DNA of 25,656 bases from Thermocladium sp. Lineage in GTDB: Archaea; Thermoproteota; Thermoprotei; Thermoproteales; Thermocladiaceae. Below the pieces are notes generated by a model. The model had not been told where the DNA came from. It did not search any database and saw only the letters and a list, made by a program, of their open reading frames with translations. Of this stretch, positions 14,693 through 20,804 are shown in pieces. A program made the translations under genes and the position numbers. The stretch lies in assembly GCA_023269935.1 (NCBI GenBank), contig JAGDXC010000001.1, positions 1 through 25,656 of the forward strand, given 5' to 3'. Numbering within the stretch: the first letter of the stretch is position 1; the number at the start of each line of letters is the position of its first letter.

Positions 14693-14979
14693 TATGAGCC
14701 ACCTAACTCATTCATTAATTGTTCCTTTAATGAATCAAGGTCACCAAGCATGTTGGCCACTGCATCATTAAGCACATCCATGGGGGACCTATCAATTGTC
14801 TGTATCTTTAACGTTACTCTCCTTGTTAATGGGTGATCCATGTCATACATGGCATACTTCACTCCTTTCTGCTTAAGTAGGTAATTTAGAAGCGGAGCGA
14901 AGAGCGTGTGATCCTCGCCCTCTATTGTTGTCTCCAAATAGTTATCGCTATTCTTAATGCTGAGCACCTTAATGCGCAT
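14692..14979 (-). CDS. rpo11: DNA-directed RNA polymerase subunit L (Rpo11)
   Basis: 95 aa, the normal size for the archaeal RpoL/Rpb11 subunit that pairs with RpoD in the assembly platform. EGEDHTLFAPLLNYLL (about residues 20-35), YAMYDMDHPLTRRVTLKIQT (about 42-61) and the C-terminal helix match the conserved alpha-like dimerisation fold. A TATA-like CTTTAAAAAC (plus 15001-15010) lies 22-31 nt upstream of the ATG. The stop overlaps the GTG of the following micro-ORF. Confidence 0.93.
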   Translation of the reverse strand: MRIKVLSIKNSDNYLETTIEGEDHTLFAPLLNYLLKQKGVKYAMYDMDHPLTRRVTLKIQTIDRSPMDVLNDAVANMLGDLDSLKEQLMNELGGS

Positions 14980-15049
14980 ATGTCGGCATGATACTGCTCC
15001 CTTTAAAAACGTAACTATAAACGCGCGTAATGCATTTCTATATTACTTA

Positions 15050-15099
15050 TCAGCTAACTCTAACGAATTCACCTATTCATTCATGCCAGGTCTCATCAC
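15050..15099 (-). ncRNA. C/D-box methylation-guide sRNA (sRNA 2)
   Basis: On the minus strand: perfect box C GTGATGA (15093-15099), 12-nt guide GACCTGGCATGA, D' ATGA, 4-nt spacer, degenerate C' GTGAATT (15066-15072), 12-nt guide CGTTAGAGTTAG, box D CTGA (15050-15053). The element lengths are identical to those of sRNA 1. A terminal stem is supported: the 7 nt 5' of box C (TTAATTA) pair with the 7 nt 3' of box D (TAAGTAA) at six of seven positions. A TATA-like TAAAAATTAATA (plus about 15126-15137) lies roughly 27-38 nt upstream. The C' and D' boxes are degenerate, as is common for internal boxes. Neither guide target is assigned from memory. Confidence 0.68.
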
Positions 15100-15165
15100 T
15101 AATTAATGCACATAAATAATTGTCCTATTAATTTTTACGGAACCATTCTAAGTACAAATACTTAT

Positions 15166-15194
15166 CTCCTCCCCGCCCTGAAAGGTGAGTGTTT
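15166..15194. repeat. IS200/IS605-end-like motif
   Basis: CTCCTCCCCGCCCTGAAAGG followed by TGAGTGTTTTCG matches the CCCCGCCYTRAAAGG consensus also seen at 41-75 and loosely at 20012-20060. It lies between sRNA 2 and the CBS gene with no transposase nearby. It may be a solo element end. Low-confidence reading. Confidence 0.3.
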
Positions 15195-15233
15195 TCGTCT
15201 CATTCAATCCCCATTTACTGTAATTTAGGGTAT

Positions 15234-15617
15234 TTATGGGTATGCTGATTCCGCTGTTAATTGCCTTAATACATCACGTATAGATAGTATGCCAACTACC
15301 GTCCCATCATCATCAATAACCGGTATATGCCGTATTTGGTGCTCTATCATTTTCATGCTTATAGACAAAATTGATTCTCCCTTCCTTGCCGTGATTAAGT
15401 TCTTAGATGCTACTCGACCCACCGGCGTGTCAAGCGAAACACCCTCGGCCACCACCCTAACTAGATCCCTCTCAGTGAATATTCCCACTACCTTGCCATT
15501 ATCGGTGACTACTACGCTTCCAATATTGTTTTCACTCATTTTCTCCGCCACGATCCTTAATGGATCACTTGAATTACAGGTTATCACGTTTCTCTGGGTT
15601 GGCTTGAGTAGTGACAT
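15234..15617 (-). CDS. Two-CBS-domain protein
   Basis: 127 aa when started at the ATG 15617, which a TATA-like CTTATTTATA (plus 15639-15648) places 22-31 nt downstream of the box; a longer TTG-initiated frame adds a hydrophobic, unlikely N-terminus. The protein is a tandem pair of CBS motifs: NIGSVVVTDNGKVVGIFTERD in the first half and RHIPVIDDDGTVVGILSIRD in the second, with the usual GI-hydrophobic-x-x-RD endings. CBS pairs bind adenosyl nucleotides (AMP, ATP, SAM) and act as regulatory modules. The partner is unknown. It is divergently transcribed from GAPOR across a 129-nt promoter region. Confidence 0.9.
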   Translation of the reverse strand: MSLLKPTQRNVITCNSSDPLRIVAEKMSENNIGSVVVTDNGKVVGIFTERDLVRVVAEGVSLDTPVGRVASKNLITARKGESILSISMKMIEHQIRHIPVIDDDGTVVGILSIRDVLRQLTAESAYP

Positions 15618-15638
15618 AATTATTAGGGTTACCCAGGT

Positions 15639-15648
15639 ATAAATAAGC
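15639..15648 (-). promoter_or_regulatory. TATA-like promoter of the two-CBS gene
   Basis: CTTATTTATA on the minus strand, 22-31 nt upstream of the ATG at 15617; it determines the start choice for this gene. Confidence 0.55.
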
Positions 15649-15746
15649 GTTATGGTATAACTCTCTATTATTCGGGTTTTATTAAGTACACTAAAAGTAA
15701 TAATCACACAAAAAGCCTTATCAATACCATAAATATAGTGAAAGCA

Positions 15747-17594
15747 ATGAAATATAGATTACTGGTGATTGATGCAAACCAATCAAGGTGGCGAATAGAG
15801 GAGGGAGATTGGATTGGGCCACTTGATGCAGCTATTGATCTCAATAATAGATTGGAGACTTGGCGAATGAGACCCCTTGACCCAGAAATACCGTTCCTAA
15901 TTGGGTGGGGAAGACTGGTTGGGGGCAACTTCATGGGGGTTCACAGGGCCGTAGCCGTTTTTAGAAGTCCACAGACGGGTGCCCTTCATGTATCAGCAAT
16001 GGGTGGAGCTGGGTATAGATTCATGAAGTCTGGCATTAATGGAGTAACTATTATAGGAAAATTCCGGAACCCCACCATAATACTAATTGGAAGCAGGGCA
16101 GGAAAACTCTCGGTGGAGTTTAATGAGGTTGCACTAGATAGGCTGTGGAACTATGGTGGACACGCTGGAATTGAGGCGGCGAAGCAATTCATCTTAGATA
16201 CTTACTGGGACTTCATATCTCTCCATAGTGCTAGGCCAATAATCACCGGTCCAGCAGCTGCAGCGACGGTAATGGGCGCCATAGCAAGCTACGATGTGGA
16301 TTACGGCAAGAAAAACTTTAAGCTAGGGGCTGAAGATTTTGCTGCTAGGGGAGGAGGCGGATCAACTCTGCTCCAGGGCCATAATGTAGCCGCCATGTTA
16401 ATTGGAGGAGACTCTGAAGTGAGCGGGCCCCGAATAAGTGAAGTGGATCAATTATTCACGAGGAAAATGGGGAAGCCCTATATAGCCGTGCTAAATGAGA
16501 AGACGATAAAGTATAGGTTTGATCCACAGCTCGGTACCGGCGGCACCTTCGGGGTTAATTATGTGCATTACCGAGAATTGATACCGATGTTTAATTTTCA
16601 ATCAATATACCTTACTCTAGAGGAGCGAAAGAAGTGGGCCGATGCGGCTATACAGTACTTCTGGAAACCATTCCAGGAGGAGGCATTCATTAAATCCAGG
16701 AGCTGGTATAACTGTGGTGAGCCTTGCTCCGTTGTATGCAAGAAGGTTTGGCGCGGCAAGAAAATAGATTATGAGCCGCTCAATGCAGTGGGTCCCTATA
16801 TAGGCGTGTTCACGTTAGGCGATGCCGTTAAGGTAGCTGATGAAGTTGATAATTACGGTTTCGACTCCATAGAGGTAGGGTACGACCTAGGCTTAGTGTT
16901 CGAGGCAGTGGAGAGGGGACTAATAGATCCAAGCGATGCCGGATTAAGTGGAAGACCGGTGATTAATCCATCAAATTATGATGTATCAAGCAGTGAGTCA
17001 AATGCAGCATTGGCGCTGGAGGGAGTTAATTCAATGGTGAGGGGGGTGGGATTGCTGGGTAGGATTGGATTAATTGGGCTGCGGCAAGCAGCGATTGAGA
17101 GGAAATTGAACGATTATGCGGTTTATGTTCCTCTTGGAAGCGGGTACTACATGACTCCTAACTATTATTGGGCGCCCGGCATGGTGGCCCCAGTCTACAT
17201 GCTTGGCAGATATTGGACTAACTATAATCCTACATTCATGGATCCAAGTGAGTTCGCTAAGTCCGTGTACTCCAGGGCATTAATGGAGCTAGCCATAGAT
17301 AATGCAGGAGCATGCAGGTTCCATAGGGGATGGCTTGAGCCAGTAATTGAAGAGGCATATGGTTTAGTGGGGGTTAATATTAATATAGAGAAGTTTGCCG
17401 CATCCCTATACCGTGAATTCGCTGAGTATTCACGTAGGGCAGGAGCATCGCCGATGTATTGGGAAAGCAAGAGGACCAGCGATATGGTCATGAGTATGGC
17501 CAAGGAGTTAGGGGCGAAGGATTGGGTGGAGAGAACCCCACGCGAATGGTATGATAAGTTTAAGGAAGCCTTTGATGCTCTAGTGAATGGCTGA
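15747..17594 (+). CDS. gor: Glyceraldehyde-3-phosphate:ferredoxin oxidoreductase (AOR family, tungsten)
   Basis: About 615 aa. It oxidises glyceraldehyde-3-phosphate directly to 3-phosphoglycerate with ferredoxin as acceptor, replacing GAPDH and phosphoglycerate kinase in the archaeal pathway. The AOR fold is evident: SAMGGAGYRFMKSGINGVTIIGK (about 83-105) and EDFAARGGGGSTLLQGHNVAA near 196-216 are pterin-binding blocks, and the 4Fe-4S ligands are C323, C327 and C331 in CGEPCSVVC plus C523 in NAGACRF. The YRLLVIDA opening and RPLDPEIPFLIGWG stretch resemble Pyrococcus and Pyrobaculum GAPOR rather than generic AORs. I chose ATG 15747 because GCCTTATCAA (15715-15724) is 23-32 nt upstream; a GTG three codons earlier is possible. 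It ends 2 nt before a convergent gene. Confidence 0.85.
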   Translation: MKYRLLVIDANQSRWRIEEGDWIGPLDAAIDLNNRLETWRMRPLDPEIPFLIGWGRLVGGNFMGVHRAVAVFRSPQTGALHVSAMGGAGYRFMKSGINGVTIIGKFRNPTIILIGSRAGKLSVEFNEVALDRLWNYGGHAGIEAAKQFILDTYWDFISLHSARPIITGPAAAATVMGAIASYDVDYGKKNFKLGAEDFAARGGGGSTLLQGHNVAAMLIGGDSEVSGPRISEVDQLFTRKMGKPYIAVLNEKTIKYRFDPQLGTGGTFGVNYVHYRELIPMFNFQSIYLTLEERKKWADAAIQYFWKPFQEEAFIKSRSWYNCGEPCSVVCKKVWRGKKIDYEPLNAVGPYIGVFTLGDAVKVADEVDNYGFDSIEVGYDLGLVFEAVERGLIDPSDAGLSGRPVINPSNYDVSSSESNAALALEGVNSMVRGVGLLGRIGLIGLRQAAIERKLNDYAVYVPLGSGYYMTPNYYWAPGMVAPVYMLGRYWTNYNPTFMDPSEFAKSVYSRALMELAIDNAGACRFHRGWLEPVIEEAYGLVGVNINIEKFAASLYREFAEYSRRAGASPMYWESKRTSDMVMSMAKELGAKDWVERTPREWYDKFKEAFDALVNG

Positions 17595-17595
17595 A

Positions 17596-17940
17596 TCATA
17601 TTCTTTTTATTCCTATAACACCGTTCTGAAGAGTTACTTCCACGTAGTCGCCCACATCAAGCTTTCCCCCAAAGTATTCTATCTCATCATCAGTTAACCA
17701 AATAGTTATGCGAGGAATAAGCACCTTATTGCCCAATGCTTGATTAAGCAACGGCATTGACTTCAATACTTGCTGCATCATATTCATAACTTCGCGAGCC
17801 ATCATTGCCGACTCATCGCCTCCAGTCACAATGGGGCCAGGATTCTCCCTCTCCTCCACTATATCTATCTTTATGAGTTTATTGCCCAATGGGTCGGGCA
17901 TAAGCGTCTTGCTTATAACGTATCCCTTAAACGATGCCAT
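17596..17940 (-). CDS. Small conserved protein, possibly arcadin-1-like
   Basis: 114 aa, no known catalytic motif. An N-terminal strand region (KGYVISKTLMPDPLGNKLIKIDIVEE) precedes a Met-rich helical linker (MNMMQQVLKSMPLL, about residues 52-65), and the C-terminal half has PRITIWLTDDEIEYFGGKLDVGDYVEV, reading as a beta-rich OB/SH3-like fold. The pattern reminds me of arcadin-1, a small crenactin-cluster protein of Thermoproteales, but no crenactin gene is here and this is recall rather than alignment. A TATA-like box (plus 17961-17970) lies 21-30 nt upstream of the ATG. Convergent with GAPOR, separated by 1 nt. Confidence 0.5.
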   Translation of the reverse strand: MASFKGYVISKTLMPDPLGNKLIKIDIVEERENPGPIVTGGDESAMMAREVMNMMQQVLKSMPLLNQALGNKVLIPRITIWLTDDEIEYFGGKLDVGDYVEVTLQNGVIGIKRI

Positions 17941-18058
17941 GAAGAAAACAGTAATAACCTATTTTAATATCTTTCCACTGAAGTGCGACTTGAGGCATAG
18001 CCGTTAATTATTGGGAAGATGAATGCCCACTGGATGTAGGGAGGGACTGGGCACTAGT

Positions 18059-18068
18059 GTTAAAATTA
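18059..18068 (+). promoter_or_regulatory. TATA-like box deciding the QueF-like start
   Basis: GTTAAAATTA lies 22-31 nt before the ATG at 18090 and inside the longer GTG-initiated frame, arguing for the shorter protein. Confidence 0.5.
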
Positions 18069-18089
18069 CGATTGTTGACTGCGTTTTCT

Positions 18090-18419
18090 ATGATTAACTG
18101 CATAAAGGCTAAGTTAACCGATAGGGTCACTATAAATACCAAGATGATAGCCATGTGCCCCGTCACTAATACAATAGATAATTATTCGGTAACAATAGAG
18201 TATAAGCCTAATTGCGAGGATCCAGAGGGTTGCCAATATATAGAACTCAAGTCTCTCAGGGAGTACCTTGACTCGTTTAGGGATAGATTAATCTATCACG
18301 AGGATTTAATAAATGAATTACTGAAGACTATTCAAGAGACATGCGATCCTGATGAATTACGCATAGTGTTAAATAGTGAATACATGGGAATGAGGTACAC
18401 GATTGAGTTGAGTGCCTAA
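18090..18419 (+). CDS. QueF-like protein, archaeosine biosynthesis (QueF-L)
   Basis: 109 aa from ATG 18090. It belongs to the T-fold QueF family: CPVTNTIDNYSVTIEY has the active-site Cys23 and Asp30 with the expected 7-residue spacing, YIELKSLREYLDSFR matches the E-(L/S)-K-S-hydrophobic substrate-binding block, and YHED supplies His70 and Glu71. In bacteria QueF reduces preQ0 to preQ1; crenarchaeal QueF-like enzymes instead convert preQ0-tRNA to archaeosine at position 15 using ammonium. The short single-domain form and the archaeal context favour QueF-L; the choice is inference. The ELKSLR block deviates slightly from the NADPH motif of bacterial enzymes. The longer frame starting with GTG at 18057 is less likely. 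Confidence 0.82.
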   Translation: MINCIKAKLTDRVTINTKMIAMCPVTNTIDNYSVTIEYKPNCEDPEGCQYIELKSLREYLDSFRDRLIYHEDLINELLKTIQETCDPDELRIVLNSEYMGMRYTIELSA

Positions 18420-18458
18420 AGTTGCAATTAAACTAACCATAAACGTCAGAAGAGGTAA

Positions 18459-18519
18459 ATAGAAAGCTTCCCCTTTTTATAATGAAAATTCGGTCCACTG
18501 AGTTAATGAAGCTTTCTAT
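18459..18519. terminator. Perfect 11-bp inverted repeat between convergent genes
   Basis: ATAGAAAGCTT (18459-18469) is repeated inverted as AAGCTTTCTAT (18509-18519) with a 39-nt loop that contains a T-rich CCCCTTTTTATAATG tract. It lies between the QueF-like gene and adenylate kinase (right arm overlaps the adenylate kinase stop) and may act as a bidirectional terminator or 3' structure. The function is inferred from position. Confidence 0.4.
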
Positions 18520-19099
18520 TAGTATTTATTAAGCCTATTATGAAATTAGCAGATGCCTCTGCATGCTCAAATGGCCTCGTTTGAGGTTTATTCCTGTAAT
18601 CCAATATATATACACTGCACTCGCCGGCATTCGCTGCAGCGAATGCATAGTACCTATTTGCTAATTGATGCATCTCTATCTCATTCTCTCCCTCGGCCTC
18701 CCTAGCCCTTAGATTCTCATCCTTGCTTCTCCTCTGAATTATATCCTTGGGACTAAACTCGAGCAGAACAATAGCATCCGGTCTTAATTTGGCCATTATT
18801 CTATCCGGAAGACCAGGATAATAGCCCCCCTGTACTTGGATAGATGCGTGGGTATCTATTAATACGTCACCGCTCATTTTCGCTATCTCCTCCGCAGCCA
18901 TTTCCTGAACCTTTCTATACTCATCCACGGGTATTTTCCTCCTCATCTCGTCCCTATGGGTTATTCCATACATTCGCCTAGCTATGTCCAGCATTACATC
19001 CCCATAATTCACCACAGCCACATCCGGCATCTTTTCCTTAACCATGTTCAGAGTGGTTGATTTGCCGGCGCCGGGGACCGCAACCAACACTATCTTCAT
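18503..19099 (-). CDS. adkA: Archaeal-type adenylate kinase
   Basis: 198 aa from the ATG at 19099; an upstream frame extension of 30 residues is spurious because GCTTTTTAAG-type TATA sequence (plus 19121-19130) lies inside it, 22-31 nt before the chosen start. P-loop VPGAGKST (8-15), NYGDVMLDIARR, HRDEMRRKIPVDEYRKVQ, LIDTHASIQVQGGYYPGLP and the R-x-x-KDENLRAREAE segment match the archaeal AdkA family, which differs from bacterial Adk. It interconverts ATP, AMP and ADP in the cytosol. In Sulfolobus-type archaea the enzyme is trimeric. It stands alone here. Confidence 0.93.
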   Translation of the reverse strand: MKIVLVAVPGAGKSTTLNMVKEKMPDVAVVNYGDVMLDIARRMYGITHRDEMRRKIPVDEYRKVQEMAAEEIAKMSGDVLIDTHASIQVQGGYYPGLPDRIMAKLRPDAIVLLEFSPKDIIQRRSKDENLRAREAEGENEIEMHQLANRYYAFAAANAGECSVYILDYRNKPQTRPFEHAEASANFIIGLINTNRKLH

Positions 19100-19120
19100 A
19101 TGTAAAGTAAGCTGGGTAGG

Positions 19121-19130
19121 GCTTTTTAAG
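19121..19130 (-). promoter_or_regulatory. TATA-like promoter of adenylate kinase
   Basis: CTTAAAAAGC on the minus strand, 22-31 nt upstream of the ATG at 19099. The rest of 19131-19269 shows no gene. Confidence 0.55.
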
Positions 19131-19269
19131 CGAATCGAAAGAACAAACAAAGATGGGCAAGCATGATAGATCAATGCACAGAACAACAAAGCTAAAGCAC
19201 GATAACTGATAACCTAGATTCAGGGCATTTATTCCCCTTAAGCTAAGTATAGGGACGTATTTGCCGACT

Positions 19270-19956
19270 TCATACTTTCCTAATTATTATCTTCGTTTGG
19301 CCCAGCCATATGGTTGCACTATTTATTAATTGAACTTCACCCGATATATCCGTAAGTGACCCCTCCATCTCCATTTTACCCCCCTTAGACGTAATTATAA
19401 GTAAACCGCCTCGAGGCACTATCTTGATCCACTCATCATTAACTGGAACTACCACGGTAGAGCCGGGGCCCCCAATGGTTACTGGCGACTTTACTTGTAT
19501 TCTCTTCTCTGAGACGACTCCACCTTCAGGCATTACTTTAATTATTATTACTGGAGCAGCCATGCAGCTCGAGTCCACTACAGTCTTCCTATATATGGCT
19601 AACATTAGGATGACTATTACGGCTAGCGATGATAATTCCATATATGGTGACTGATAAAACTCTGCCCCAGCCACTATGAATTCTATGAGCCCTAGAACAG
19701 CAGCAAGCAATATATTTGCATGATGACACGTGAGCAGCTTCTCTTGAACATATATGCGAAGCACTGGCACAAGCAGAATATAAATTATTAACCCAATGAA
19801 GAGAAGCGGAAGCGAGGCATAGATATATTGAGTAACATGAAGAAGCTGCGAGAATATGCCTATTAAAAGACTAAGCACTATTATTAACGCGAGGGGGAGT
19901 GCATTGGCTGATAATAACTGAACCAACTCATCAAAAACATCATTGCCTCCATTCAT
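19270..19956 (-). CDS. Membrane protein with FHA-like C-terminal domain
   Basis: 228 aa. Four hydrophobic helices lie at about residues 17-38, 43-67, 80-98 and 105-125, after a short acidic N-terminus. The C-terminal 95 residues are beta-rich and resemble a forkhead-associated (FHA) fold: VTIGGPGSTVVVPVNDEWIK, then GGLLIITSKGGKMEMEG and ATIWLGQTKIIIRK as final strands. Canonical FHA phosphothreonine-binding Arg/Ser residues are not clearly preserved, so the assignment is tentative. The domain probably faces the cytoplasm. A TATA-like GTTTATAAAT (plus 19978-19987) lies 22-31 nt upstream. No obvious enzyme motif; the function is unknown. Confidence 0.6.
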   Translation of the reverse strand: MNGGNDVFDELVQLLSANALPLALIIVLSLLIGIFSQLLHVTQYIYASLPLLFIGLIIYILLVPVLRIYVQEKLLTCHHANILLAAVLGLIEFIVAGAEFYQSPYMELSSLAVIVILMLAIYRKTVVDSSCMAAPVIIIKVMPEGGVVSEKRIQVKSPVTIGGPGSTVVVPVNDEWIKIVPRGGLLIITSKGGKMEMEGSLTDISGEVQLINSATIWLGQTKIIIRKV

Positions 19957-20011
19957 CTATACCGCTGTGGAGAGGACATTTATAAACGCTGACCCATACA
20001 TTCAATTAAAC

Positions 20012-20060
20012 CGATGCCCTCCCGGCCCTAAAGGGGATGATGCTGCCCATGAGGGCTGGG
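20012..20060. repeat. GC-rich hairpin motif, loosely IS605-end-like
   Basis: CCCTCCCGGCCCTAAAGGGG is followed by a second potential hairpin (GCCCATGAGGGC). It matches the motif at 41-75 and 15166-15194 only in part (CCTCCCgGCCCTAAAGG). It lies in the 245-nt gap between the FHA-like gene and the HAD gene. The rest of that gap (20061-20201) shows nothing I can name. Confidence 0.22.
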
Positions 20061-20201
20061 TAGTTTATAGCGCTTTCCTAAATCAATGGCGATAACCTCT
20101 CATAAAGAATATTTTTCCATTAGATGATGCCGCTAGTTTCCATAAGCTACCTCCTCATGGATGGGACTTTAAAGGCAATGCCCTCTGAATGAGAGATTGC
20201 T

Positions 20202-20684
20202 CTATTCAATCATGTGCCGCATTATTGATGCATAGCTTGGATCACATTTGTCTGCGGTCACTGCTTTAAATCCATTCTTAATCAATGCATTAACGGTGTC
20301 CACATTATCATCGCAATGAATCAAGTTACCTAGATGTTTTACGCGGCTCAATGCATCAACCTTATAGGCAGGATCTGGCCTGTGATCTTGATCATTTCTC
20401 ATTATTAGCGATAATACACCATCAACCAGCGCCCCGAAGCCCTTTAATTGAGCTAAGGTGCAATTCCTCATTCGTTCAGGTCTACCTGTAACCAGTATAA
20501 CGGCGGCATTCCCCATTATTAGCCTATTCATCACAGATATGTTTAGCTCAATTGGTTCATCCATATGTAGTTTATTACAATCCAAAAAACACTCCCAATC
20601 AACGGCATCGCCATTAGTGCATGCAATTAACCGCTTATATGAATTAACAAGGGTTCCATCTATATCAAATGAGAACACCTCCAT
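20202..20684 (-). CDS. HAD-superfamily hydrolase
   Basis: 160 aa from ATG 20684; a TATA-like ATTAAGTATG (plus 20705-20714) 21-30 nt upstream supports this over a longer, lysine-rich extension. The core HAD motifs are present: FSFDIDGTLVNS (motif I, nucleophile Asp and DxDGT), VILVTGRPERM (motif II, Thr-Gly), a basic region with YKVDALSRVKHL (motif III Lys) and HCDDNVDTVNALIKNG (motif IV acidic pair). The cap is small (C0/C1-like short insert DWECFLDCNKLHMDEP). It is probably a phosphatase acting on a small metabolite or nucleotide; the substrate cannot be inferred. It is divergent from the MMPL transporter gene across about 120 nt. Confidence 0.8.
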   Translation of the reverse strand: MEVFSFDIDGTLVNSYKRLIACTNGDAVDWECFLDCNKLHMDEPIELNISVMNRLIMGNAAVILVTGRPERMRNCTLAQLKGFGALVDGVLSLIMRNDQDHRPDPAYKVDALSRVKHLGNLIHCDDNVDTVNALIKNGFKAVTADKCDPSYASIMRHMIE

Positions 20685-20804
20685 TATTAGCCATCGCTTA
20701 GCCTCATACTTAATCTTAACGCTGGAATCCGTCCTCCTCTGCATCATGAGCGGCGAGGTTTGCCGTTCGATTTATCAAGTGGAAAGTTTTTTAACTGGTT
20801 AATA

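Noticed and set aside
18057..18089. Longer GTG-initiated N-terminus of the QueF-like protein
   Set aside because: A TATA-like box overlaps it and the 11 extra residues fall outside the T-fold core.
19100..19189. 30-residue N-terminal extension of adenylate kinase
   Set aside because: It is hydrophobic, cysteine-containing and contains the gene's TATA-like box; the archaeal family begins at MKIVLVAVPGAGKST.
19150..19220. Plus-strand ATGATAG ... CTGA resembling a C/D sRNA
   Set aside because: Box C has two mismatches and internal boxes are missing.
20030..20060. GATGATG in the hairpin region as a possible box C
   Set aside because: No matching D box follows within sRNA distance.
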